A stretch of 64,000 bases of DNA from Hydrocarboniphaga sp. (GTDB taxonomy: Bacteria > Pseudomonadota > Gammaproteobacteria > Nevskiales > Nevskiaceae). Of this stretch, positions 52,951-61,059 are shown piece after piece. The stretch covers positions 1 through 64,000 of the forward strand of contig NZ_JAQGNT010000051.1 of the NCBI RefSeq assembly GCF_028291725.1, given 5' to 3'. The translations under genes and the position numbers were made by a program. Every line of letters starts with the position of its first letter. The first letter of the stretch is position 1. The notes under the pieces were generated by a model, which made no database searches, was not told the DNA's origin, and saw only the letters and a program-made list of their open reading frames with translations.

Positions 52951-53769
52951 TTAAGCCGATGCTTCGCCGCTGAGCTGGCTGGACAGCTCCTTTGCAGCGG
53001 AAGCGAGGGCCGCCTGCAGATCCGGGAGGCCTGCCCGTTTCAGGGCGCTGCCGATACCGATGGCGACCAGGGCGTGGCTTAGCTTCGCGCGTGTTTTCCA
53101 GACCGGCGCCGCCAGCACGGTCACCCCCGCAATGTAGTTGCTATCGTCGATGGCAAACCCTTGGAGCCGTGTCTGCCTGACCTGCGCTTTCCATTCATCC
53201 AGCGTGGGTGGTTCATCCCAGCGCAGCAGTTTGAACCTCGCCTCCAGCTCGGCTTCGGAGTGATCTCCGAAGGCCGCAATGCAGCGGCCGGTCGCGCTGA
53301 TCAGCCCCGGAAAGCGGCTTCCGATTTGTGCGCTGAGCTGAAAGTTGGGCCCCAACTGTGAAACGGCGACGACGATGATGTGGTCGAGGCCGACGATATG
53401 CACGCCGAGCATCGTCACTTCGAAGCTTCGGCTGATGCGATCCAGCATCGGCTGGGCCAGGTCGTTGAAGCGGTCGCGCCTGAGCCAGTGCCGCGCGAGT
53501 GTCAGAACTCCGGCCTCGAGCGAATACCGTTTGGTATCGGCGTCAAAGGCGACGAACTCCTCGGCGACCAGGGCCCTGAGCACGTAGAGGCAGGTACTCG
53601 GCACCAGTCCCAACTCGCGTGCGATGGCTTGCAGACCGAGCGGTACATCGCTTTTTCCGAGTAGGCGCAAGACCGCCGCCGCTCGCGAAATCGCCGGTGC
53701 CTTGCTCGCTTCCATGGCTTTGGCGAGATCACGATCCGGCCGCGGGGTGCGTGGCCCTTGTTCTGTCAT
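52951..53769 (-). CDS. IclR family transcriptional regulator
   Basis: This 272-residue regulator has the winged helix at about residues 20-80 (AISRAAAVLRLLGKSDVPLGLQAIARELGL, quoted in part, then STCLYVLRALVAEEFV) and an IclR effector domain ending AIGIGSALKRAGLPDL. The ATG at 53769 fits; upstream codons have no homology. It is divergent from the AMP-dependent ligase gene across 144 bp, the usual place for a regulator of the ligase-dehydratase operon. Confidence 0.88.
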   Translation of the reverse strand: MTEQGPRTPRPDRDLAKAMEASKAPAISRAAAVLRLLGKSDVPLGLQAIARELGLVPSTCLYVLRALVAEEFVAFDADTKRYSLEAGVLTLARHWLRRDRFNDLAQPMLDRISRSFEVTMLGVHIVGLDHIIVVAVSQLGPNFQLSAQIGSRFPGLISATGRCIAAFGDHSEAELEARFKLLRWDEPPTLDEWKAQVRQTRLQGFAIDDSNYIAGVTVLAAPVWKTRAKLSHALVAIGIGSALKRAGLPDLQAALASAAKELSSQLSGEASA

Positions 53770-53913
53770 TGGGAAACTCGTCGGGGAGGCGGTTTGTTCA
53801 ATATATAGAATCTTATTCTGTATTTGCAATGAATTATGGCTTGCGGCATAGTCTCGCCACTTCGAGCGGCCCTGCAGACTCGCAGTAGGTTCGAACAAAA
53901 AATCACTAGATCG

Positions 53914-55473
53914 ATGCTCAAGCTCACTGAATACAAACGCTACGCAGACGCCCAGGCGCACGCCAATTCAAACGCGCTGTGGGAGCTGTTTGACGGAAAT
54001 CGCGAATACCTCAACATCGCCAACGAATGCATCACTCGCCATGCGGATGGCTCGGGTCGCGCGGCCGTACGTATTGCGCATGCCGGCGGTGTCGACGAGA
54101 TTCTGAGCTTCGACGAGATTGCGGCCGGCTCTGCTCGTTTCGCGCACTGGCTGGTCAACAACGGTGTTCAGCCGGGCGACCGCATCGCCTTCATGCTGGA
54201 GCCCTCACTGCCGTTCTATTTGAGCCTGTTCGGCGCGATCACGATGGGCGCGATCAGCGTGCCGATGTTCACGCTGTTCGGGCTCGATGGCCTGCGCCTG
54301 CGCCTCGACGACTGCAAGCCGAAGTTGCTGATCACCAATGCGGAAAAGGCGGCGATCGCCAATCAGATCGAAGGCGTCCGCGTGGTCGTCGCGAATAACG
54401 CCCTGCTCCAGGAGATGGCGAGCCTGCCGAGCACGTTCGAGACGAAGACGCGCGCTGACGACATGGCCGTCTTCCAGTACACCTCCGGCACCACGCGCGA
54501 ATTGCCGGCGGCGGTCAAACATACGCATCGCGCCCTGGTGACGCTGATGTTCGCGGCGCTGTACGGCACCGGTATCCGGCCGGGCGACGAGTACTTCTGT
54601 CCTTCGTCTCCGGCCTGGGGCCACGGTCTTTGGCATGGCACGCTGGCGCCGCTGGGGCTGGGCGTCACCACCGGCACTTTCGCCGGCCGCTTCGATGCGG
54701 TGCGGCTGATGAAGGCGCTGCAGGATTACAAGATCACCAACATGTCCGCGGCCGCCACGCACTACCGGATGATGAAGAACACCGGCAAGGCGGCCGAGTT
54801 CAAGTTCCATTTCAAGAAACTGTCGTTCACCGGCGAGCCTATCGATCCGGCGACGCTGGAGTTCATCGACCAGACTTTCCATGTGCCGGCCTGCAGCATG
54901 TACGGCACCACCGAAATCGGCGTGGTGCTGGTCAACTATCCCGGCGCGGAAGATTTCGTGGTCAAGCCCGGCTCACTCGGCAAGCCGATTCCCGGCCTGA
55001 AGCTGCAGGTGCAGAAGCCGGATGGAACGGAGTCGGACCCCGGCGTGGTCGGCGAGCTGATGCTGTGGAAGCGCGATCACTGGGAGACCACCAAGGACCT
55101 CGCCAAAGTCGATGAGGAAGGCTATCTCTATCACTGTGGTCGCGCCGACGACGTGATCATCTCCGCGGGCTGGACGATGAGCGCGGTCGAGATAGAAGCC
55201 ACTCTGCTCAAACATCCCGACGTGCGCGAAGCCGCGGTGATCGGCGTGCCGGATGCGACTCGCGGCCAGGTCGCGAAAGCCTTCGTCGTCAGCGCGCGCG
55301 CGCCCAGTGAAGAATTTGTCGACGAGCTGAAAACCTTCACGCGCGAGCGGCTGAGTCAGCACGAATTCCCGCGCCACATTGCGTTTGCGAGTGAGCTGCC
55401 CAAGACCCCCGCAGGCAAGGTACATCGCAAGGTCCTGCGCGATCGCGAAGCCGCACAAGCAAAGATCAACTGA
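53914..55473 (+). CDS. AMP-dependent acyl-CoA ligase
   Basis: This 519-residue member of the adenylate-forming family activates a carboxylic acid to its CoA ester. The P-loop reads YTSGTTRELPAAVKHTH, which departs from the usual TSGTTGxPKG in its second half. Other motifs are YGTTE, GRADDVIISAGWTMSAVEIE and the C-terminal catalytic lysine in TPAGKVHRK. The ATG at 53914 (MLKLTEYK) starts the homology. It heads the operon with the double-hotdog dehydratase 21 bp downstream. The substrate is probably a cyclic or side-chain carboxylic acid. Confidence 0.9.
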   Translation: MLKLTEYKRYADAQAHANSNALWELFDGNREYLNIANECITRHADGSGRAAVRIAHAGGVDEILSFDEIAAGSARFAHWLVNNGVQPGDRIAFMLEPSLPFYLSLFGAITMGAISVPMFTLFGLDGLRLRLDDCKPKLLITNAEKAAIANQIEGVRVVVANNALLQEMASLPSTFETKTRADDMAVFQYTSGTTRELPAAVKHTHRALVTLMFAALYGTGIRPGDEYFCPSSPAWGHGLWHGTLAPLGLGVTTGTFAGRFDAVRLMKALQDYKITNMSAAATHYRMMKNTGKAAEFKFHFKKLSFTGEPIDPATLEFIDQTFHVPACSMYGTTEIGVVLVNYPGAEDFVVKPGSLGKPIPGLKLQVQKPDGTESDPGVVGELMLWKRDHWETTKDLAKVDEEGYLYHCGRADDVIISAGWTMSAVEIEATLLKHPDVREAAVIGVPDATRGQVAKAFVVSARAPSEEFVDELKTFTRERLSQHEFPRHIAFASELPKTPAGKVHRKVLRDREAAQAKIN

Positions 55474-55494
55474 AAGAACTCAAGGAGAACCACC

Positions 55495-56631
55495 ATGGCT
55501 GACGGCAGCAATCGTTTCCCCAAAATCACCGAAGAAGGGCTTGCGGACCTCCGCAAGCGCATCGGCGTTCCCATCACCGATACGGTCGAGCCTTGGAATT
55601 TCGAGGCCACACGCGACGGCATTCGCCACTACGCACACGGCATCGGCGACGACAACCCGCTGTGGTGCGATCCGGCCTATGCGGCGAAGACCAAGTTCGG
55701 TGGCGTCGTGGCGCTGCCGAGCTTTCTGTTCTCGACCAGCCGCATCGTCTCGGGCTATTGCGGCGGCCTGTCCGGCGTTCACGCCATGTGGGCCGGTGCC
55801 GACTGGACCTGGCACAAGCCGGTACTGCGTGACGACGTCGTCACCACGCAGGCTTATCTGAAGGATCTGATCGAGCACAACACGCGCTTCGCCGGCCGCT
55901 CGTTCCAGCAGATCTATCATGTCGACTTCTTCGTCAAGGGCGAAAAAGTGGCCGAGGCCGATTCCTGGGTCTTCCGCACCGACCGTGACGAAGCGCGAGA
56001 GCGCGGCACCAAGTACACCGAGGCCCGCGGCCGCGTCGAGAAGTTCACCGACGAGCAGCTCGCCGAGTACGGCAAGCTCTACGAGGCCGAGGAAATCCGC
56101 GGCGCCAACATCCGTTACTGGGAAGACGTCAAGGACGGCCAGATCATCCCGCGCATGATGAAGGGCCCGATGACGGTGACCGGTTTCATCGGTTACGCGC
56201 AGGGCTGGGGTGGCCTCTACATCCGCGCCAACAAGCTCGCCTGGAAGATGCAGACCAAGCATCCCGGCCTGGGCATCAAGAACCGCTTCGGCGTGCCGGA
56301 TTGCCCCGAGCGCGTGCATTGGGACGAGGCGTTCGCGCTCGAAGTCGGCGCGCCGGGCGCGTACGACTACGGGCCCGAGCGTTGCTCCTGGCTGACGCAT
56401 CAGCTCACCAACTGGATGGGTGACGATGGCTTCCTGCGCAAGAGCAAGTGCCAGATCCGTCGCCACAATCCGGACGGCGACGTGATCTTCATCGACGGTG
56501 TCGTGACTCGCAAGTATGTCGAGGACGGCAGGCATCTGGTCGAAATCAGCCAGAAGGCCATTACCCATCGCGATGAGCTGTCCGCGAGCGGCGTTGCGCT
56601 CGTCGAGCTGCCGAGCCGCGGCACCCAGTAA
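55495..56631 (+). CDS. Double-hotdog MaoC-like dehydratase/hydratase
   Basis: This 378-residue protein has two hotdog regions. The first shows an N-terminal FAS1-like dehydratase signature (GIRHYAHGIGDDNPLWCDPAYA, about 43-64), the second follows RYWEDVKDGQIIPRMMKGPMTV at about 208-229. These segments are typical of MaoC-like enoyl-CoA hydratases of actinobacterial and proteobacterial steroid or aromatic pathways. AAGGAG is near the ATG at 55495. It is the second gene of the ligase operon and would hydrate an unsaturated CoA ester made downstream of the ligase. Confidence 0.88.
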   Translation: MADGSNRFPKITEEGLADLRKRIGVPITDTVEPWNFEATRDGIRHYAHGIGDDNPLWCDPAYAAKTKFGGVVALPSFLFSTSRIVSGYCGGLSGVHAMWAGADWTWHKPVLRDDVVTTQAYLKDLIEHNTRFAGRSFQQIYHVDFFVKGEKVAEADSWVFRTDRDEARERGTKYTEARGRVEKFTDEQLAEYGKLYEAEEIRGANIRYWEDVKDGQIIPRMMKGPMTVTGFIGYAQGWGGLYIRANKLAWKMQTKHPGLGIKNRFGVPDCPERVHWDEAFALEVGAPGAYDYGPERCSWLTHQLTNWMGDDGFLRKSKCQIRRHNPDGDVIFIDGVVTRKYVEDGRHLVEISQKAITHRDELSASGVALVELPSRGTQ

Positions 56632-56722
56632 GTTAAGTCTTGCGGTAGACCATCCCCGGCAGTGCCGCATGATGCGAGCGCTGTCGGGGATTCGCCGTTT
56701 ATGAGCCCTCCTACCCGGCTGC

Positions 56723-56787
56723 CATTCCCGCGAAGGCGGGAATCCAGAGGCCGGTCGAAAAACTGGATTCCCGCCTGCGCGGGAATG
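56723..56787. repeat. dRS3-like inverted repeat, family C copy 2
   Basis: CATTCCCGCGAAGGCGGGAA... (56723-56747) pairs with ...TTCCCGCCTGCGCGGGAATG (56763-56787), with one mismatched position. It is a shorter-spaced version of 33365-33443 and lies between the dehydratase and CoA-transferase genes. Confidence 0.83.
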
Positions 56788-56822
56788 ACGGTTTCAAACT
56801 TCGGTTCGCAGGATTAAGGTCC

Positions 56823-58034
56823 ATGCAAGATACGAAATCCAACTGGGCCGGGCCACTACAGGGCATCCGCGTACTCGACTTCACCCGCGTGCTGGCCGGC
56901 CCCGCGGCCTCGCTGGCGCTGGCCGACCTGGGCGCCGAGGTGCTGAAGATCGAACCGCCCGGAGCCGGCGACGACACCCGCACTTTTCCGCCGTTTCGCG
57001 AGGAAGTGAGCCATTACTTCATCAGCGGCAATCGCGGCAAAAAAAGCATCGTCGTCGATCTGAAAACCGAGGCCGGCCTGGCCCTGGCCAAGGACCTGGC
57101 AGCGAAGTGCGACATCCTGGTCGAGAACTATCGGCCCGGCGTGATGGATCGTCTCGGGCTGGGATACGAGGCGCTTTCCGTAATCAATCCACGGCTGATC
57201 TACTGCGCGATATCCGGCTTCGGCATGACCGGCCCGTTGCGGGACCGGCCTTCTTTCGACATCGTCGTGCAGGCGCTGTCCGGTGCCCTGAGCGTCAACG
57301 GAGAACCGGGCGGCCTGCCGACGAAACTCGGCATTCCGCTCGGCGATCTGGTCGGCGGTGTCAACGGCCCTATCGGCATCCTCGCGGCGCTGTACGAGCG
57401 CAGTGTGACCGGCCGCGGACGTCTGATCGATATCAGCCTGCTCGACGGCGTCATCGGCATGCTCGGTTACCTGGCGCAACTCGCGTTCTTCACCGGCGAA
57501 GATCCCAAGCCGCAGGGTTCGCAGCATCCCAACCTGGTGCCTTACGGCGTGTTTCCGGCCAGGGATGGCTCGATCATCATCGCCTGCCTGACCAACAGTT
57601 TCTGGGAGCGCATCTGCAAGGCGCTGGGCCTGCAGGAGCGGATCCTGGATCCCCGCTTCGACAGCCTGCAGAAACGCCGCGACCATCGCGACCTGGTCAA
57701 CCAGATGATCTCCGAGGTGACCTCGCAGAAATCGGTCGACGAACTCGCGGCGATCCTGGAGGAATACCAGGTTCCGCATGCGCCGATACTCGGGATCAGG
57801 GAGGCGCTGGCGCAACCTCAGGCGGTGGCCAGGGAAATGGTGGTCGAGGCGGATCATCAGGTTCTGGGCAAGATCCCGATCGTGAGTCGCTCGATCAAAT
57901 TCCCGGGCGACCGGCAACCCGATCCGGCAGCGCCGCCGGTGCTGGGCCAGCACACCGACGACATCCTCAGAGACATCCTGGGGCTGACGGCCGAACAGAT
58001 TCACGCACTGCGTATGTCGAAAGTCGTGGCCTGA
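56823..58034 (+). CDS. CaiB/BaiF (family III) CoA-transferase
   Basis: This 403-residue family III CoA-transferase has the N-terminal signature GIRVLDFTRVLAGPAAS and the SGNRGKKSIVVDLK segment. The catalytic aspartate is most likely Asp146 in PSFDIVVQALSG. It moves CoA between acids by a mixed-anhydride mechanism. It is encoded after a palindromic repeat in the same direction as the ligase and dehydratase genes. Having a ligase, a family III transferase and a class I-like transferase in the same 10 kb suggests several CoA activation steps. Confidence 0.92.
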   Translation: MQDTKSNWAGPLQGIRVLDFTRVLAGPAASLALADLGAEVLKIEPPGAGDDTRTFPPFREEVSHYFISGNRGKKSIVVDLKTEAGLALAKDLAAKCDILVENYRPGVMDRLGLGYEALSVINPRLIYCAISGFGMTGPLRDRPSFDIVVQALSGALSVNGEPGGLPTKLGIPLGDLVGGVNGPIGILAALYERSVTGRGRLIDISLLDGVIGMLGYLAQLAFFTGEDPKPQGSQHPNLVPYGVFPARDGSIIIACLTNSFWERICKALGLQERILDPRFDSLQKRRDHRDLVNQMISEVTSQKSVDELAAILEEYQVPHAPILGIREALAQPQAVAREMVVEADHQVLGKIPIVSRSIKFPGDRQPDPAAPPVLGQHTDDILRDILGLTAEQIHALRMSKVVA

Positions 58035-58121
58035 GTCCGGGCACGGGTCGGACGAAGAAAACACCAGTGCTGATCAGCTAAGCTTCGGCCGTGCGTCCAA
58101 AAAAATGGAGAGGAGTTTTCC

Positions 58122-59042
58122 GTGTCTGAACTCAGATTCGACAATCGCGTGGCCGTGATCACCGGAGCCGGCCGCGGCCTGGGCCGCGCCTATGCCTTGC
58201 TGCTTGCGTCCAAGGGCGCAAAAGTCGTCGTCAACGATCCGGGTGTCAGCCTGCAGGGCGAGGGCGTCGACATCGGGCCGGCGCAGGAGGTCGTCAACGA
58301 GATCAGGGCGGCGGGCGGTGAAGCGGTGGCCTGTACCGATACCGTTGCAACGCCCGACGGTGGCCAGGCGATCGTGCAGACGGCGCTCGACCACTACCGA
58401 CGCATCGATATCCTGATCCACAACGCCGGCAATGTGCGCCGAGCCCCGTTGAAGGACATGAGCTATGAGGACTTCGATGCGGTGCTCGACGTGCATCTGC
58501 GCGGCGCCTTTCACGTGCTGCGGCCCGCATTCCCGTTGATGTGCAAGGCCGGTTACGGCCGCATCGTGCTGACCTCGTCGGTCAGCGGCATCTATGGCAA
58601 TGCCCAGGTCGTCAACTACGCGACGTCGAAGACCGGCATGATCGGACTTTGCAATGTCGCGGCGCTCGAGGGTGCGGCTGAAGGCGTGAAGTGCAACATC
58701 ATCGCGCCCGGTGCGGTGACGCGCATGGCCGAAGGCCTGGATATCTCAGCCTACCCGCCGATGGGTCCCGAACTGGTCGCGCCGATGGTGGCGTGGCTGG
58801 CCCACGAGCGCTGCTCGGTCACCGGCGAGATCATGGCGGCCATCGCCGGCCGCCTGGCGAAGATGTACATCGCGGAAACTCCCGGGGTCTACCAGCCGTC
58901 GTGGTCGGTGGAGCAGGTCGACGAGCGGATGGGCGCCATCCGCGAGACGGGCACACCCTGGGTGTTTGCTGTCGTGCCTACGGGTCAGAGCGACCACATT
59001 CGCCGCAGCTTCGAAATGGCCCGCAAGGGCGCAGGCCCTTAA
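58122..59042 (+). CDS. SDR resembling the hydroxyacyl-CoA dehydrogenase part of MFE-2
   Basis: This 306-residue SDR has TGAGRGLG (14-21), NDPGVSLQGEG (about 38-48), HNAG, Ser in SSVSGIYG and YATSK as the catalytic pair. The NDxG pattern and C-terminal segment after position 240 resemble the (3R)-hydroxyacyl-CoA dehydrogenase domain of peroxisomal multifunctional enzyme 2. The start is GTG 58122 with GGAGAGGAG upstream. It would oxidise the product of the preceding dehydratase. A palindromic repeat begins inside its stop codon. Confidence 0.88.
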   Translation: MSELRFDNRVAVITGAGRGLGRAYALLLASKGAKVVVNDPGVSLQGEGVDIGPAQEVVNEIRAAGGEAVACTDTVATPDGGQAIVQTALDHYRRIDILIHNAGNVRRAPLKDMSYEDFDAVLDVHLRGAFHVLRPAFPLMCKAGYGRIVLTSSVSGIYGNAQVVNYATSKTGMIGLCNVAALEGAAEGVKCNIIAPGAVTRMAEGLDISAYPPMGPELVAPMVAWLAHERCSVTGEIMAAIAGRLAKMYIAETPGVYQPSWSVEQVDERMGAIRETGTPWVFAVVPTGQSDHIRRSFEMARKGAGP

Positions 59043-59128
59043 ACGTAGGTCGGCAATCCTCTGCCGACGTGAGGCAGCGATTGCGCATCCGAGGGTGCAT
59101 GTCGGCAAAGGATTGCCGACCTACGTTT
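59041..59128. repeat. Inverted repeat, family D
   Basis: AAACGTAGGTCGGCAATCC (59041-59059) and its perfect complement (59110-59128) enclose about 50 bases that themselves contain CTGCCGACGT and ATGTCGGCAA. It sits between the converging SDR and crotonase genes and may be a terminator or mobile palindrome. I see no other copy in the window. Confidence 0.8.
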
Positions 59129-59146
59129 TACAGATTGCCGCCGCTC

Positions 59147-59917
59147 TCAGCGGCCGATGAACACACCCGCGCGGCGCTCGGCCATTGCGCGGACGCCTTC
59201 GGCGAAATCCTCGGTGACTTTGAGCTTCAACTGTTCCCGGTGCTCGTGCAGCAGCGTTGTTCTGACCTGCTCGGCCAGGTCACCGCGCAAGCTCGCGCGC
59301 GTGGCGAGCAGCGACAGCGGCGCGTTCTCTGCGATCTCGCCGGCAAAGGCGAGTGCGGCTTCACGCAGCGAATCCGTGCTGGCGATGCGGTCGACGAGTC
59401 CCCAGGACAGCATCTCTTCGGCCTTGTACCTGGCGGCGCTGAGCATCATCTGCGTCGCACGCTGATGCCCGATCACGCGCGGCAAGGTGCAGGTGAGGCC
59501 GAAGCCCGGATGAAAGCCGAGCTTGACGAAGTTGGCGGAGAAGCGCGCCTCTGGCGTCGCGACGCGGAAATCGGCGGCGACGGCCAGGCCGAGTCCGGCG
59601 CCGATCGCCGCGCCCTGTACGGCCGCTACGATGGGCTTGCGGGAGGCGAAGATGCGCAGCGCCTGGTCGTAGAACTCGCGTAGCGGATCGTCGCCCTGCG
59701 CGCCAAAACCGTTGGGCGATACCAGGTCGGCACCGGCGCAGAACGACTTGCCCTCGGAGGCGAGCACGACGGCGCGCACCTGCGGCTCCTGATTCAGGCG
59801 TTCGAGCGCATCGGCCAACAGGCGTAGCAGACCCACGGTCGCGAAGTTCTGAGGGGGATTCTGGAACAGCAGGAGTGCTATGTTTCCCCGAACGTGTACG
59901 TCGAGTTGCTCTGTCAT
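59147..59917 (-). CDS. Crotonase-family protein lacking both hydratase glutamates
   Basis: This 256-residue crotonase has the oxyanion segments SFCAGADLV and GAAIGAGLGLAVAADFR. The two usual catalytic Glu positions read NFVKLG and ATQMML, so neither has Glu. It therefore may be an isomerase, a ring-cleaving hydrolase or a regulator rather than a hydratase. The ATG at 59917 (MTEQLD) is used since upstream codons show no homology. It is the last gene of the minus-strand group. Confidence 0.83.
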   Translation of the reverse strand: MTEQLDVHVRGNIALLLFQNPPQNFATVGLLRLLADALERLNQEPQVRAVVLASEGKSFCAGADLVSPNGFGAQGDDPLREFYDQALRIFASRKPIVAAVQGAAIGAGLGLAVAADFRVATPEARFSANFVKLGFHPGFGLTCTLPRVIGHQRATQMMLSAARYKAEEMLSWGLVDRIASTDSLREAALAFAGEIAENAPLSLLATRASLRGDLAEQVRTTLLHEHREQLKLKVTEDFAEGVRAMAERRAGVFIGR

Positions 59918-60091
59918 TGGCGCGTATCCGGTAGGTTTCAGTCGACAACCATAACCGCGCTTCTTGCTCACATTCAACGGCCTTTCCGCTGATCGAGCAC
60001 ATCGACGAACTCCGTAGTGCGTTCGCTCACGTCCGTCGTGTCAAGCCATTCCACAAGGTGAGCGTGGGCATGGGCTAATAGGTTGAACTGT

Positions 60092-60169
60092 GTAGGTTGG
60101 GGTGAGCGCAGCGAACCCCAACATCGGCGCGGAACAATGTTGGGGTTCGCTGCGCTCACCCCAACCTAC
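60092..60169. repeat. Intergenic palindromic repeat, family B copy 3
   Basis: GTAGGTTGGGGTGAGCGCAG... and its complement ending ...ACCCCAACCTAC lie about 16 bases apart. It is in the 374 bp gap 59918-60291 between two crotonase genes; the rest of that gap shows nothing else I can support. Same element as 13316 and 42995. Confidence 0.88.
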
Positions 60170-60291
60170 AGGCTACAGGCAGGCGGCGGTGGGCCGGAGT
60201 GGAGTCTGGCCCCCATCCCAGCCTTCCCCCGCAACCGGGGTAAGGAGCCGGACAGTTCCGCGGATTGTCCCTTTAAGTTGCCGCCACTCGC

Positions 60292-61059
60292 CTACCGGCC
60301 CTTCCACTGTGGCTTGCGCTTTTCCGCGAAGGCGCTCGGGCCTTCCTTCGCGTCGTCGCTGCAGTAGGTGTATTCGTGCGCGGCGCGGGCCGCCTGCAGG
60401 GCGGCGGAACGGCCCATTTCGGTGGCCAGCATCACCGTCTCGCGGCCGGCTTTCACCGACAGCGGCGCGCCGTCGAGAATTTCCTTGGCGAGTTCGATGG
60501 CGGTGTCCATCAGCGCGGCGGGTTCGGCGATGCGATTGACCAGGCCGATCTCGTAGGCGCGCTGCGCGGTGATGGGCTTACCGGTGAGGATGATCTCCAT
60601 CATGATCCGCTGCGGGATCATGTGGATCAGCGGCGCGGCCCAGGGCGAGCCGCGGCCGACCTTGACCTCGGTGATCGCGAATTTCGCCGCGGTGCTGGCG
60701 ACGCAGAGGTCGCAGCCCTGGGCGATCATCCAGCCGCCCGCGAAGGCGACGCCGTTGACCGCGGCGATGGTCGGCTTCGACACCTGGATGTTGTCGTAGA
60801 GCATCGGGAACATGTCGCGCGGCGGCACCTGCAGCTGGCGCTCGACCATCTCTTTCAGATCGCCGCCGGCGCAGAAGGCTTTTTCGCCGCTGCCGGTGAG
60901 AATCGCCACGCGCAGGGCCGGGTCGCGCTCGAAGCGATCCCAGGCGGCGAACAGCCCTTCGCGGACTTCGCGGCTCAGCGCGTTACGCGTATCGGGCCGG
61001 TTGATGGTGAGAATCGCGATGCCGTCTTCGCGGGCATCGAACAGGACTGCGTCGCTCAT
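60292..61059 (-). CDS. Enoyl-CoA hydratase/isomerase (crotonase) with both glutamates
   Basis: This 255-residue crotonase has KAFCAGGDLKEM and NGVAFAGGWMIAQGCDLC as oxyanion segments. Both catalytic Glu positions are kept: ITEVKVG and MMEIILTG. It is therefore a good candidate for a true 2-enoyl-CoA hydratase, in contrast to the neighbour at 59147. The start ATG at 61059 shares its A with the TGA of the preceding CoA-transferase-like gene, so the two are translationally coupled. Confidence 0.9.
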   Translation of the reverse strand: MSDAVLFDAREDGIAILTINRPDTRNALSREVREGLFAAWDRFERDPALRVAILTGSGEKAFCAGGDLKEMVERQLQVPPRDMFPMLYDNIQVSKPTIAAVNGVAFAGGWMIAQGCDLCVASTAAKFAITEVKVGRGSPWAAPLIHMIPQRIMMEIILTGKPITAQRAYEIGLVNRIAEPAALMDTAIELAKEILDGAPLSVKAGRETVMLATEMGRSAALQAARAAHEYTYCSDDAKEGPSAFAEKRKPQWKGR

